From Niastella sp. (GTDB taxonomy: Bacteria > Bacteroidota > Bacteroidia > Chitinophagales > Chitinophagaceae), in contig JAGIBF010000003.1 of the NCBI GenBank assembly GCA_017744515.1, forward strand, positions 1-64,000: 64,000 bases of DNA, read 5' to 3'. This document shows positions 1 to 8,623 of the stretch, piece by piece. Numbering within the stretch: the stretch's first letter is position 1; each line of letters opens with the position of its first letter. Under the pieces are notes generated by a model, which saw nothing but the letters and a program-made list of their open reading frames with translations, made no database searches and was not told the origin of the DNA. A program made the translations under genes and the position numbers.

Positions 1-599
1 TAATTAGAACTGTGGATGACACTCCTGCGTTCAAACGCCTTATCATTAATTCCCTGTTCAAGACCATCTATATTGAGGGAAAGCCCATTTGCTCCCTGAT
101 AGGTATTGCGTGTAATATAAAATCCCAGGCTACTTTTGTAAGATTCCGGCTTATTGGAAAAAGACCGGGCAAACTCTTTACCTGACCGTTTTCCATGAGC
201 AACATAGGTGTTGACCAATAACCTCTTGTGTGCAAGGTCGAGCACGTACAATCTTTTTTTGCGGGATGACTGACTGAAATCACAAATGGACAGTACGCTA
301 TCGTTGGGCAGCACTTCTTCGTGTACCAGTTTTTTATACCCTTTCAGCGCAAATTCAAGTGCTTCTTTTTGAAGCCCCAGCTCCTTGAGGTGCAGGCTGT
401 CGTATAAGAAATCCAATTCATCCCTGAACATCTCATCCGTGGACTTAACTACCGTATTTTGTGGCGAAGTGTAAAGGATTAAAACTGTTTGCGTTGGAAC
501 ACCAGCCTTCTCTTTATTATTGCCCGACATAAATACCGGGCACATGGCAAAAATGCATAATAATAAACCTGTGAGTATAGATTGTAATGGGCGATGCAT
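1..599 (-). CDS. Murein L,D-transpeptidase catalytic-domain family protein (3' end cut by window edge)
   Basis: My own reading of the minus strand gives an open frame from the ATG at 599-597 to base 1, with 199 residues visible. Residues 1-24 look like a signal peptide (hydrophobic SILTGLLLCIFAMC). Residues from about 105 carry the blocks of the Bacteroidota family called 'murein L,D-transpeptidase catalytic domain' (PF13645-like): LYVLDLAHKRLLVNTYVAHG, then FSNKPESYKSSLGFY, then GLEQGINDKAFERR and VIHSSN. The expected His...Cys catalytic motif lies just past the window edge, so activity cannot be judged. In this family the protein is thought to act on peptidoglycan in the periplasm. About 90 bases separate it from the permease gene upstream on the same strand. 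The family call is from memory of its blocks, and fairly sure. Confidence 0.82.
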   Translation of the reverse strand, partial: MHRPLQSILTGLLLCIFAMCPVFMSGNNKEKAGVPTQTVLILYTSPQNTVVKSTDEMFRDELDFLYDSLHLKELGLQKEALEFALKGYKKLVHEEVLPNDSVLSICDFSQSSRKKRLYVLDLAHKRLLVNTYVAHGKRSGKEFARSFSNKPESYKSSLGFYITRNTYQGANGLSLNIDGLEQGINDKAFERRSVIHSSN

Positions 600-689
600 G
601 GTTGCAGGGTTACGGATACATAGTCATTTACCGTTTTATAAACGGCGGGCAGGCTGAAATTAGTATGAAGGATTTTCCCCACCCCAGGG

Positions 690-1727
690 TCATTTTATCG
701 GAATGTCGTTGGGATCAACCTTTTGGCTGAATTCGCTGGCGTAAATCTTGATCATAAGCAAGAAAAGGGAGATCAAAATGGGACCGAAGATGAGGCCAAT
801 AAATCCAAACATGCTAACGCCGATAATGACCCCAAAGACAGTGATCAGGGGGTGCACATCGCCCAGCCTTTTTTGCAACCAAAAGCGGGCAACATTATCC
901 GACACTCCTATTACACCAAATCCATATATGAGCATAATGACGCCTTTTCCGTTGTCGCCAGCAGCAAAAAATAGCAAGCTGACAGGAATATAGGCTACCG
1001 CAGCCCCCACCACCGGCAACATGGCGGCAATACAGGTGATCACAAACCAAAATATTGGCTCCTGCACGCCTAAAATCACATAGCCTATTAATCCTATTAA
1101 GCCTTGTATCAATGCAATCAGCGGAATACCAATGGCATTGGAGTTGACAAGGAGGTTCAGGTCCCGGCGTAATAAAAGAATGTTCTCGTCTTTGAGTGGC
1201 ACCCATTCATAAAAGTGGGATTCCATTTTGCGCCCATCCACCAGCATGAAGAACAATATAAAATACATGATCAGGATGGTGGTAAGGGTATCGAAAGTGG
1301 CGCCCAATATCTTAGGGAGGGTTTCTGCTCCGATGGTAGAAATGCGCCGGATGTTTTCATCTGTGAGAATATCTACATTATACCTTTTCTCATATGTGCT
1401 GATAAAATTCTGGATAGCCGTCAGGATGTCTGAAGAGTGTTCTATGGCAAAGGCAATCCGGGAAGTCATCATGTTGGCCAATATCAATATCGGCACCATG
1501 ATGATGAGAAAGGAGAGCAGCATGAGTAACGCGGCTGCCAGGTTCTTATTCCATTTGTACTTGCCCTGGAGTATGAACATGTATTTGCGCATGAGCACAT
1601 ACAGGGTATAGGAACCAAGGAAAGCGGGAATGAAGGTTTTGAGGTGGATGAACAGGACTACGCCAATAAAAATGATGGTGATCAGGATCAGTATCTGGCG
1701 TATAGCGTTGTTAGAGATCGAATTCAT
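690..1727 (-). CDS. AI-2E family transporter (PerM/YdiK-like membrane protein)
   Basis: A 345-residue integral membrane protein with the PF01594 pattern: paired N-terminal helices (residues about 10-45), a third at about 62-85, a soluble segment with an amphipathic stretch (about 90-145), then helices at about 145-165, 200-270 and 290-335. GLIGLIGYVILGVQ and FGFIGLIFGPILI near the end are typical of the family. Members export or move diverse substrates; the autoinducer-2 name comes from one E. coli member and should not be taken as function here. It starts at an ATG with no clear Shine-Dalgarno site. Length is normal for the family. Confidence 0.88.
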   Translation of the reverse strand: MNSISNNAIRQILILITIIFIGVVLFIHLKTFIPAFLGSYTLYVLMRKYMFILQGKYKWNKNLAAALLMLLSFLIIMVPILILANMMTSRIAFAIEHSSDILTAIQNFISTYEKRYNVDILTDENIRRISTIGAETLPKILGATFDTLTTILIMYFILFFMLVDGRKMESHFYEWVPLKDENILLLRRDLNLLVNSNAIGIPLIALIQGLIGLIGYVILGVQEPIFWFVITCIAAMLPVVGAAVAYIPVSLLFFAAGDNGKGVIMLIYGFGVIGVSDNVARFWLQKRLGDVHPLITVFGVIIGVSMFGFIGLIFGPILISLFLLMIKIYASEFSQKVDPNDIPIK

Positions 1728-1897
1728 AATATAGTTTCTGGTTTCCTGTTGTTGGTTGTTTTGTGTTTTGACTGAAATAGCAAGTTTGTTGTTTTTGCTG
1801 GTTTTCAGCCAGTACCACCCATTAGCAAGTTCTTAAATTTACTCCACAGGCTGCACATTGGCGAACTAAAAACAAAAAACCAGAAACTATCAACTGC

Positions 1898-3289
1898 TTA
1901 TATTTTCACTTTTTTCCAGGCCCCTCGCCGAAAAATGATCACACCGGCAATACTTATGCCCGCCTCTGCGGTAACTATGGCGATGAAAACGCCGGTAGGT
2001 CCCCAGTTGAGCGTGATGGCCAGCAGATAAGCTACCGGAATCTGGAACAGCCAGAAGCCAAAGAAGTTGATGAAGGTGGGGGTCTTCGTATCCCCGGCGC
2101 CATTGAAGGCGCTCGTGACCACCATTCCTACTCCATAGAATATGTAGCCAAGGCTAACAATATGTATCGCTTCTGTGGCAATTTTTACTACGCCGGCGTC
2201 TTTATTCATGAAAGCCGTAATGTAATCGGACGTGAACAGGAACAGGATGATCACCAGTCCCATAAAGATGGCGTTGTACCTGGCTGTTTTCCAAACCGAT
2301 TGTTCGGCCCGCTCGGGTTGTTGAGCGCCCAGGTTCTGTCCTACCAGTGTAGCGGCCGCATTGCTCATGCCCCAGGCCGGCAACAGGAAGAACATCAATA
2401 TGCGGATGGCCAAACCGTATCCGGCTACCGCATCATCGCCAAAGCGGGTGATCAACCGGGCCAGGAACATCCAGCTGGCGGAGGCGATGAAAAATTGCAG
2501 AAACCCCACCCAGGAAATATCAAACAGGGTTTTAAAAATGCCCAGATCGAGCTTAAAGTGCTCCCGTTTGATGCGTATCAAGCCTTTCCCTTTGAACAAA
2601 TGGTAAAGCTGAAATAATACGCCAACTCCGCGCCCGATGGTAGTAGCAATGGCTGCGCCCGTCAATCCATAATAATGGATCAGGATAGGACAAAGAATAA
2701 TGTTGCACCCGTTGGCGATCCACAGCGACCACATGGCAATGACTGCATTGCCTGCGCCGCGGAAGATACCGTTGATCAGGAAGAGCAGCATAATTACTAC
2801 TGAGCCGCCAAACATGATGCGGGTGTAGGGTGTGCCCCATGCGATCACTTCGGCCGAGCCGCCCATCAGCTGCAGGATATGGGGTGCAAAAAACGCTCCC
2901 GCTATGCTGATAACGACCGTGATGATCAGTGCAAGGTTGATGGCCTGTGCTCCTGATTTGGCTGCCATATTCATATCCTTTTCGCCCACCCGGCGGGCCA
3001 CTACGGCCGTGGCGCCCATGCTGAGGGCTATGGCCACCGAGTATATAATGGTGAGTACGGATTCTGTCAATACTACTGTCGATACGGCCTGCCGGGGATG
3101 TTCGGTACGGCCTAAAAAGAAAATGTCTACTACTGCAAAGACACTTTCTAACATCATTTCGAGGATCATAGGAATGGCAAGCATCAAAACTCCTTTCCGG
3201 ATACTGCCTTGTGTAAAGTCCTGGTGTTCTCCTTTCAGCGCCTGTTTGATAAATGCAAATACAGGCGTTTTGCTGGTTGTTTGGTTCAT
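1898..3289 (-). CDS. MATE family efflux transporter
   Basis: A 463-residue MATE (MatE/NorM-type) exporter. The frame opens further upstream, but I start it at the ATG at 3289-3287 because an AGAAAGGAG Shine-Dalgarno sequence, rare in this window, sits about 8 bases before it, and the upstream extension is a hydrophobic run unlike MATE N-termini. The fold is visible as two halves of about six helices, with GSIRKGVLMLAIPMILEMML opening the first half and the PxxxEMxxxS-like family motif near residue 30. MATE proteins expel cationic drugs and metabolites using Na+ or H+ gradients. The substrate cannot be told from sequence. It is monocistronic as far as can be seen. Confidence 0.92.
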   Translation of the reverse strand: MNQTTSKTPVFAFIKQALKGEHQDFTQGSIRKGVLMLAIPMILEMMLESVFAVVDIFFLGRTEHPRQAVSTVVLTESVLTIIYSVAIALSMGATAVVARRVGEKDMNMAAKSGAQAINLALIITVVISIAGAFFAPHILQLMGGSAEVIAWGTPYTRIMFGGSVVIMLLFLINGIFRGAGNAVIAMWSLWIANGCNIILCPILIHYYGLTGAAIATTIGRGVGVLFQLYHLFKGKGLIRIKREHFKLDLGIFKTLFDISWVGFLQFFIASASWMFLARLITRFGDDAVAGYGLAIRILMFFLLPAWGMSNAAATLVGQNLGAQQPERAEQSVWKTARYNAIFMGLVIILFLFTSDYITAFMNKDAGVVKIATEAIHIVSLGYIFYGVGMVVTSAFNGAGDTKTPTFINFFGFWLFQIPVAYLLAITLNWGPTGVFIAIVTAEAGISIAGVIIFRRGAWKKVKI

Positions 3290-3652
3290 GGCGTAATACT
3301 CCTTTCTGAGTTGAATGAATATAATAAATATAAGTATGAAGACCGCCGTAAGAGCGGACAAGGGGGTAGTTCAGTAAGTTCGTGGCTTACTTAAGCGAGA
3401 TATCCGGCGAACGTGGAGAGTATCATATTACAATGGAATTGAGATTCTCAAATTTAGAGAAAATCCTTCTCTGAGCCAAGATTGTCTGAACCATGATTCC
3501 CGGGATTTGACGGATTAGCAGGAATGGGGCTTTTGCTTCGGTCATCCTTCAACCCTTGATGAAGGTTACTCCATCCTTGCAGGTTAAAGCGCACTTTGTG
3601 CATGAATGGGCCTGACCTGACACATGGATGAGACCGGAAAGAATAATCGATC
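3290..3652. other. Intergenic region between divergent MATE and exporter genes
   Basis: This stretch holds the MATE 5' region and one copy of the dispersed GTCTGAACCATGATT repeat (listed separately). I see no convincing coding frame: the short frames here lack codon bias and recognisable domains. The exporter operon's control elements lie immediately after it. Confidence 0.6.
3483..3520. repeat. Dispersed repeat, GTCTGAACCATGATT...GGGATTT family, copy 1
   Basis: GTCTGAACCATGATT followed a few bases later by GGGATTTGACGGATT matches a second copy at 58969-59010 (same 15 bases, then GGGATTTTTTGGATT). Both copies are intergenic. I recognise this type of sequence from other Bacteroidota chromosomes but cannot name a function. 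Confidence 0.7.
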
Positions 3653-3676
3653 AAAATGTCCGGAATCGGACATTTT
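3653..3676. promoter_or_regulatory. Perfect palindrome, probable enhancer/operator of the exporter operon
   Basis: AAAATGTCCG, a 4-base spacer GAAT, then CGGACATTTT: ten-base arms without a mismatch. It is centred about 85 bases before the transcription start predicted from the -24/-12 element at 3724-3738, a usual distance for an NtrC-type activator site, and the operon itself encodes such an activator. A terminator role is unlikely because no plus-strand gene ends before it. Assignment as the response regulator's site is inference. Confidence 0.6.
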
Positions 3677-3723
3677 CTGCTTTCTACTTTCCGATAAGCA
3701 TCTGATTATAAACGCAATACGAT

Positions 3724-3738
3724 TGGCACCCGGCTTGA
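3724..3738 (+). promoter_or_regulatory. Probable sigma-54 (-24/-12) promoter
   Basis: TGGCAC-N5-TTGA matches the RpoN consensus TGGCAC-N5-TTGC at all but the last base, with the required 12-base phase between the GG and the -12 dinucleotide. The predicted start (about 3750) leaves a leader of about 19 bases to the adaptor gene. The operon's last two genes are an NtrC-family activator and its kinase, which supports the reading. Confidence 0.62.
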
Positions 3739-3768
3739 AATACTATTGTCCAAACTGAAAGTAAAGCC

Positions 3769-5016
3769 ATGGATAGTGCCATTTCCCCTACCATTCTTCG
3801 ACAACGCAAGAGAAAGATCATCGGCTGGGTTATTGTTATCGTGATTGCCCTCGTGGGCGGTATATGGCTGCTGCGCCATTCCCTGTCCTCCACTGTTAAA
3901 CGCTCCGCCATCACTACTGCTGTAGTGGAAAAAGGCGATGTGGAGAACACCATTCCTGCTACCGGCGAAATTTTGCCTGAGTTTGAAGAAGTGATTACCA
4001 GCCCCATCAATGCCGTGATCAAAAATGTGCTGCTGGATGCCGGCACGCCCGTGAAAGCCGGACAATCTGTATTGGAGCTGGATAAAGCGTTTACGCGCAT
4101 TGAACTGGAAAAGCTGAAGTTTCAGCTGGAGTTGAAGCAAAACAACGTCAGCCGGCTGAAGCTACAACTCGACAAGAGCTTTTATGACCTGCAAGCGAAT
4201 GACTCCATCAAGCAGCTACGGATCAACAGTCTTGTAGCTGCTGTGCAGGATGCCAAACGATTGTATAAAGCCGGTGGAGGTACGCGTGAAGAGGTGGAGC
4301 AAGCTGAACTGGATTTGAAAGTAGCGCAGCTGGAAAAGCGCCAGCTGGAGCATGAGATCAAAAACAAACAGATGACGATGCGCACCGACATGCGGGAGTC
4401 GGAGATCGGTGCACAAATTCAACGCAAAGACCTGGACGAACTGGAGCGCAAACTGATGCAAGCTGATATTGTAGCTAACCGCAACGGGGTCATTACTTGG
4501 GTCAATAAAAACATTGGCTCCAAGATCAATGAAGGAGAATCACTGGTGAAGGTAGCCGACCTCGGCAGTTATAAACTCGTGGGCACTATTTCCGATGCCT
4601 TTGCCGAACAGGTGCGTACCGGTATGCCGGTAATCGCCCGCATCAATGATTCATTATTGAAAGGCGTGGTAATGAATATTCATCCGTCTGTTCAAAACAA
4701 TATCCTCTCTTTTGACGTGCAGCTCGATAACCGCAACAGCAAGTTGCTGCGTCCGAATATGAAACTGGATATATTCCTTGTAACGGCCGTGAGCAAGGCC
4801 ACCATGCGTATTGCCAATGGCCCTGCTTTCAAGGGTGGCGCCACGCAAGACATTTTTGTAGTGCAAAATGGAAAGGCTACGCGTCGTACTGCACAGGTAG
4901 GATTATCCAACTTCGATTATGTGGAGCTGAAAGACCAGGCAGCGCCGGGCGAAACGGTTATCATTTCGGATATGACCCAGTACAAACATGTAAAGGAAAT
5001 CACCATCAAAGACTAA
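3769..5016 (+). CDS. HlyD/MacA-type periplasmic adaptor of an ABC export system
   Basis: A 415-residue membrane-fusion protein. An inner-membrane anchor spans residues about 18-37 (IIGWVIVIVIALVGGIWLL). It is followed by a split lipoyl/barrel-sandwich domain (about 50-110 and 240-275), an alpha-helical hairpin rich in Glu, Lys and Gln (about 110-240), and beta-barrel and membrane-proximal domains to the end. In MacAB-TolC-like systems it bridges the inner-membrane permease to the outer-membrane channel. It is the first gene of the operon, with the TolC-family gene starting 8 bases after its stop. Expression is probably driven by the -24/-12 promoter just upstream. Confidence 0.9.
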   Translation: MDSAISPTILRQRKRKIIGWVIVIVIALVGGIWLLRHSLSSTVKRSAITTAVVEKGDVENTIPATGEILPEFEEVITSPINAVIKNVLLDAGTPVKAGQSVLELDKAFTRIELEKLKFQLELKQNNVSRLKLQLDKSFYDLQANDSIKQLRINSLVAAVQDAKRLYKAGGGTREEVEQAELDLKVAQLEKRQLEHEIKNKQMTMRTDMRESEIGAQIQRKDLDELERKLMQADIVANRNGVITWVNKNIGSKINEGESLVKVADLGSYKLVGTISDAFAEQVRTGMPVIARINDSLLKGVVMNIHPSVQNNILSFDVQLDNRNSKLLRPNMKLDIFLVTAVSKATMRIANGPAFKGGATQDIFVVQNGKATRRTAQVGLSNFDYVELKDQAAPGETVIISDMTQYKHVKEITIKD

Positions 5017-5024
5017 GCGGCATT

Positions 5025-6488
5025 ATGAACAGGACATTTTATACAGGCATTGTACTTACCTCATTGTGTTGCCGGTCGATGGCCCAATCAACTGCAGACA
5101 CCCTGCGGCTCAATTTGCCGCAGGTAGTGGAGATGGCAAAGCATCAATCTATTGCCGCCAGGCAGGCAGCCACACTGAAGGAGAACAGGTATTGGATCTG
5201 GCGCACGTATCAATCGAATTACAAACCTCAATTAGTATTGGATGGCAGGTTACCGGGCTACAGCAAAACCTACCAGGAAATATTGCAACCGAATGGCACG
5301 ATCGACTTTCAACCAGTAAGGAATAATAATTCCTCGTTGAACTTATCACTGGAACAGAGCATTGCGCAAACCGGTGGAACTATCTTCGGCACTACGCAAC
5401 TGCAACGCTTCGATGACTTTGACCGGAAGAATACATTATACAATAGCGTTCCTTATGCATTGGGCTATGCCCAACCTTTGTTCAGGTTCAATAACCTGAA
5501 ATGGGATAAGCGTATCGAGCCGCTGAAATACCAGGAGAGCCGGCAGGAGTATATTGAATCCATGGAGCAGATCGCTATCAGGGCAACCAGTTATTTCTTT
5601 GATCTGTTGCTGGCTCAGGTAAATCTGCAGATCGCAGAAACGAATCTCAATAACACCATTAATATTCTTCGTATTGCCAATGAGAAGTTTGAGCTGGGTA
5701 AGGTATCGCGTAATGAAATATTGCAATTGCAACTGGAGTTGTTGAAGTCACAGAAGTCGGTGGCCAGTGCACGCCGCGAGATGGAGATAGCCGTGCTAAA
5801 CCTGCGCGCTTATTCCGGGTTGCCGGGCAATGAGCGAATAGCGCTCGATCTGCCGGGTCATGCTATCAAGCTGAAGGTGACAGCCGATCAGGTATTAACC
5901 GAAGCTTTTGCCAACCGTTCCGACGCCATCGCTTTTCAACGTAAAGTGATAGAGGCGAAACGGGATGTTGCCAAGGCCAAGGGAGATAATAGCCTGAATG
6001 CTACGCTTACTGCACAGCTGGGATTTTCCAATAGCGCGCTTAATTTGCCCAATGTGTATAAATCGCCCAAGAACCAACAGCAGCTTCAACTCGTATTCGA
6101 TATCCCTATCCTTGACTGGGGCCGCTCGCGTTCCCGGCTAAAGACAGCACAGGCCAACCAAAAGTTTGTAGAATATGAAGTGGAGCAGGCTCAACAGGTT
6201 TTTAAGCAGGAAATATTCACGCAGGTAACTTTGTTCGACATGATGCAGGATCAGTTGTCGCTTACCGCACAGGCCGACAGCATCGCTTCTGAAAAATACC
6301 AGATCGCGCGGGAGCGGTATGTGTTGGGGCACTTAAGCATTACCGACCTGAGTATTGCTTTTCAGGAGAAAGATCAGGCCAAACGCGATTATGTTTTTGC
6401 TTTGCGCGACTTATGGGGGGCTTATTATCAACTGCGGTACCTTTCCTTGTATGATTTCGAGAAGAATGAAAAGATAAGTTATAAATGA
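5025..6488 (+). CDS. TolC family outer-membrane efflux protein
   Basis: A 487-residue protein with a signal peptide (residues 1-20, ending SMAQS) and two outer-membrane-efflux-protein repeats, seen as long heptad-like helices (EIASVxATxYFFDLLLAQVNL-like region near 180-210 and FKQEIFTQVTLFDMMQDQLS near 400). It forms the outer-membrane channel and periplasmic tunnel for the exporter. It follows the adaptor gene with an 8-base gap. A hairpin repeat lies 10 bases after its stop, which may reduce transcription into the ATPase gene. Confidence 0.9.
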   Translation: MNRTFYTGIVLTSLCCRSMAQSTADTLRLNLPQVVEMAKHQSIAARQAATLKENRYWIWRTYQSNYKPQLVLDGRLPGYSKTYQEILQPNGTIDFQPVRNNNSSLNLSLEQSIAQTGGTIFGTTQLQRFDDFDRKNTLYNSVPYALGYAQPLFRFNNLKWDKRIEPLKYQESRQEYIESMEQIAIRATSYFFDLLLAQVNLQIAETNLNNTINILRIANEKFELGKVSRNEILQLQLELLKSQKSVASARREMEIAVLNLRAYSGLPGNERIALDLPGHAIKLKVTADQVLTEAFANRSDAIAFQRKVIEAKRDVAKAKGDNSLNATLTAQLGFSNSALNLPNVYKSPKNQQQLQLVFDIPILDWGRSRSRLKTAQANQKFVEYEVEQAQQVFKQEIFTQVTLFDMMQDQLSLTAQADSIASEKYQIARERYVLGHLSITDLSIAFQEKDQAKRDYVFALRDLWGAYYQLRYLSLYDFEKNEKISYK

Positions 6489-6497
6489 TAGTACACC

Positions 6498-6530
6498 AGG
6501 GTGAGCCGCCATTGTAGGGCGACCCACCCT
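6498..6530. repeat. GGGTGAGCCGCC hairpin repeat, copy 1
   Basis: AGGGTGAGCCGCC and GGCGACCCACCCT form an imperfect stem directly after the TolC-family gene. It is one of five copies in the window (also 16452, 25326, 33943, 47586), all in the same orientation. It may act as a partial terminator within the operon. A copy of the CTTCGACAGGCTCAG repeat follows at 6540. Confidence 0.75.
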
Positions 6531-6539
6531 GATATAGGG

Positions 6540-6562
6540 CTTCGACAGGCTCAGCCTGACAG
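6540..6562. repeat. CTTCGACAGGCTCAG..TGACAG dispersed repeat
   Basis: CTTCGACAGGCTCAGCCTGACAG: one of at least six copies of a short intergenic repeat (others near 16499, 17358, 28708, 46757 and 51821). The sequence is common between genes in many Bacteroidota chromosomes; its role is unknown. Confidence 0.7.
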
Positions 6563-6601
6563 TATAAATAACTAATTTAATAAACCAGATAATACAACCG
6601 T

Positions 6602-7267
6602 ATGATACAATTACAGAACATTGAAAAGGTATATCGCACCAGCACCGTGGAAACGCTGGCGCTGAACAATGTGAACCTCACTATTCAAAAAGGTGAGTTC
6701 CTGTCTATCATGGGCCCTTCGGGTTGTGGCAAAAGCACCCTGCTCAATATCATGGGCCTGCTGGATGCTCCTACCAAAGGAGAAGTAAAGATTGGCAATG
6801 AGTCTACCGTCAATTTATCCGACAAACAGATGGCTCATTTCAGGAATAAGAAGCTGGGTTTCATTTTCCAGAGTTATCACCTCATCAACGATCTGAAAGT
6901 GCTGGACAATGTAGAGCTGCCTTTATTATACCGCAACAGTTCGGCCAAAGAAAGAACGCAGCTGGCTAAAGCAGCACTGGAGAAAGTGGGTCTCAGCAAT
7001 CGCATGAAGCACTTCCCTACGCAGCTTTCCGGTGGTCAGAAACAACGGGTGGCCATTGCGCGCGCTATTGTAGGAGAGCCTGAAATCATTCTCGCCGATG
7101 AGCCCACGGGTAACCTCGACAGTGCTATGGGTAATGAGATCATGGATATTCTGCTTGAACTGAACAGCCGGGACAGGTCGACGATCGTGATGGTAACGCA
7201 CGATGAGAACATGGCGCGTAAAACGCACCGGCTGGTGAGGTTGTTTGATGGCTCACAAGTAAGCTAA
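6602..7267 (+). CDS. ABC exporter ATP-binding protein (MacB/LolD type)
   Basis: A 221-residue ATPase, normal for this class. Walker A GPSGCGKST is at residues 38-46, the Q-loop at F89-Q90, the signature LSGGQKQR at 142-149, Walker B IILADE at 162-167, the D-loop NLDS just after, and the switch His at 200. It energises the two permeases encoded next. It starts 113 bases after the TolC-family gene, across two dispersed repeats, so a weaker second transcription start here is possible, but I see no clear promoter. Confidence 0.94.
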   Translation: MIQLQNIEKVYRTSTVETLALNNVNLTIQKGEFLSIMGPSGCGKSTLLNIMGLLDAPTKGEVKIGNESTVNLSDKQMAHFRNKKLGFIFQSYHLINDLKVLDNVELPLLYRNSSAKERTQLAKAALEKVGLSNRMKHFPTQLSGGQKQRVAIARAIVGEPEIILADEPTGNLDSAMGNEIMDILLELNSRDRSTIVMVTHDENMARKTHRLVRLFDGSQVS

Positions 7268-7302
7268 ATACAGCTACGAGCCGCGAGCTTCGAGCTACGA
7301 GC
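7268..7302. repeat. Low-complexity near-tandem spacer (GAGC-type repeats)
   Basis: The gap between ATPase and first permease contains repeated units of the type CTACGAGC / CGCGAGCTTCGAG. Similar repetitive spacers of different sequence occur near 25265 and 63813. No coding capacity is seen. Confidence 0.5.
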
Positions 7303-7355
7303 AAGGCCTTGTTACCTTTCTTTACTCACAGCATTAATAAGTACAAAAACTTCTT

Positions 7356-8591
7356 ATGTTAAAGAATTATTTTAAAATAGCTATTGCGGTGCTGAAGCGG
7401 CGTAAATTCTTTACGTTCATCAGCTTGTTTGGCATCAGCTTTACGCTGACGATCCTGATCGTGCTGACGGCCTTCCTGGATCACCTGATCAGTCCGCAAT
7501 ATCCCGACACCAAACGTAACCGCTCTTTGTATATCACCGTGGCGCAAATGGTGGATGACAAGAAAGGGTATTATAGTAATGGGCCTTTGAGCTACTACTT
7601 CCTCGATAAGTATGTTCACAGTTTGAAGACGCCTGAAAAGGTAGCCATCTCTTCCATCTTCACGCCAACGAATACGTATGTGAACAACAAAAAACTCGTG
7701 ATCAATGTGAAGTATACCAATGTCGAGTTTTGGGATGTGCATGATTTCGCATTCCTGGAAGGAAGGTCTTACACTGCTCAGGAGATCACCAATGGGGATC
7801 GTGTGGCTGTTATTACTGAAAAAACAAAGCTGGCTTATTTCGGGGAAGCAAGTGCTGTTGGTAAATACATCGAAACCGACAACGTGCAATACCGGGTTGC
7901 CGGTGTGGTAAAGAATGTGCCCATCACGATCCTGTTTTCTTATGGCGATATGTTTTTGCCTTACACGCTGGCTAAAACCGACCGCAATAATAAAGAGTAT
8001 AGCGGCATGTATACTGGTATGATCCTGGCCAAATCCAAGGCCGACCTGCCGCGCATCCAGGAAGAATATCAACAGGTGGTGGCCAAGGTGCCCCTGGATG
8101 GCAAAGAATATAATAAGTTTTATAGCAATGCAGATACCTACCTGGCCAGCTTCACACGTACTATGTTTGGCAAAGAGCAGGACTCGGGCAAAAGCAAGTT
8201 CATCATGTGGGTAGGTATTTTTGCTTTGTTCTTCATGTTATTGCCTACGCTGAACCTCATCAATATCAACATCAGCCGTATTATGGAGCGGTCTTCGGAG
8301 ATCGGCGTACGGAAAGCTTTTGGCGCTTCGTCCAAAACGCTGGTGTACCAGTTCATCATCGAGAATATCATTCTCACGTTGATCGGCGGTATACTGGGCA
8401 TCCTGTTCTCTGTTATTATCCTCGCGGTGATCAACAACAGTGAGCTGCTACCCAATGTCATCTTAACAGTGAATGTTACGGTATTAGCGTGGGCTTTGTT
8501 GACCTGTCTGGTGTTTGGGTTGTTTTCAGGCGTGTACCCAGCCTGGCGTATGTCGAGGCTGCAGGTGGTTGCGGCACTTAAAGCGCAATAG
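7356..8591 (+). CDS. ABC transporter permease (MacB periplasmic core and FtsX domains), first of two
   Basis: A 411-residue type VII-like ABC permease. One helix at residues about 21-43 is followed by a large periplasmic MacB_PCD domain (about 44-275), then three FtsX-type helices (about 282-306, 332-362 and 376-400). The coupling segment SSEIGVRKAFGASSKTLVY after the second helix is characteristic. It works with the ATPase upstream and the second permease downstream (33-base gap), probably as a heterodimer. The exported substrate is unknown; antimicrobial peptides or lipids are typical for relatives. Confidence 0.9.
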   Translation: MLKNYFKIAIAVLKRRKFFTFISLFGISFTLTILIVLTAFLDHLISPQYPDTKRNRSLYITVAQMVDDKKGYYSNGPLSYYFLDKYVHSLKTPEKVAISSIFTPTNTYVNNKKLVINVKYTNVEFWDVHDFAFLEGRSYTAQEITNGDRVAVITEKTKLAYFGEASAVGKYIETDNVQYRVAGVVKNVPITILFSYGDMFLPYTLAKTDRNNKEYSGMYTGMILAKSKADLPRIQEEYQQVVAKVPLDGKEYNKFYSNADTYLASFTRTMFGKEQDSGKSKFIMWVGIFALFFMLLPTLNLININISRIMERSSEIGVRKAFGASSKTLVYQFIIENIILTLIGGILGILFSVIILAVINNSELLPNVILTVNVTVLAWALLTCLVFGLFSGVYPAWRMSRLQVVAALKAQ

Positions 8592-8623
8592 TATTTTATT
8601 TATCATTTTTCAATTGTCCTGAT

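Noticed and set aside
3684..4140. Two overlapping minus-strand frames of about 140 residues over the start of the adaptor gene
   Set aside because: They are antisense to a clear HlyD-type gene, have no domain, and show composition typical of shadow frames.
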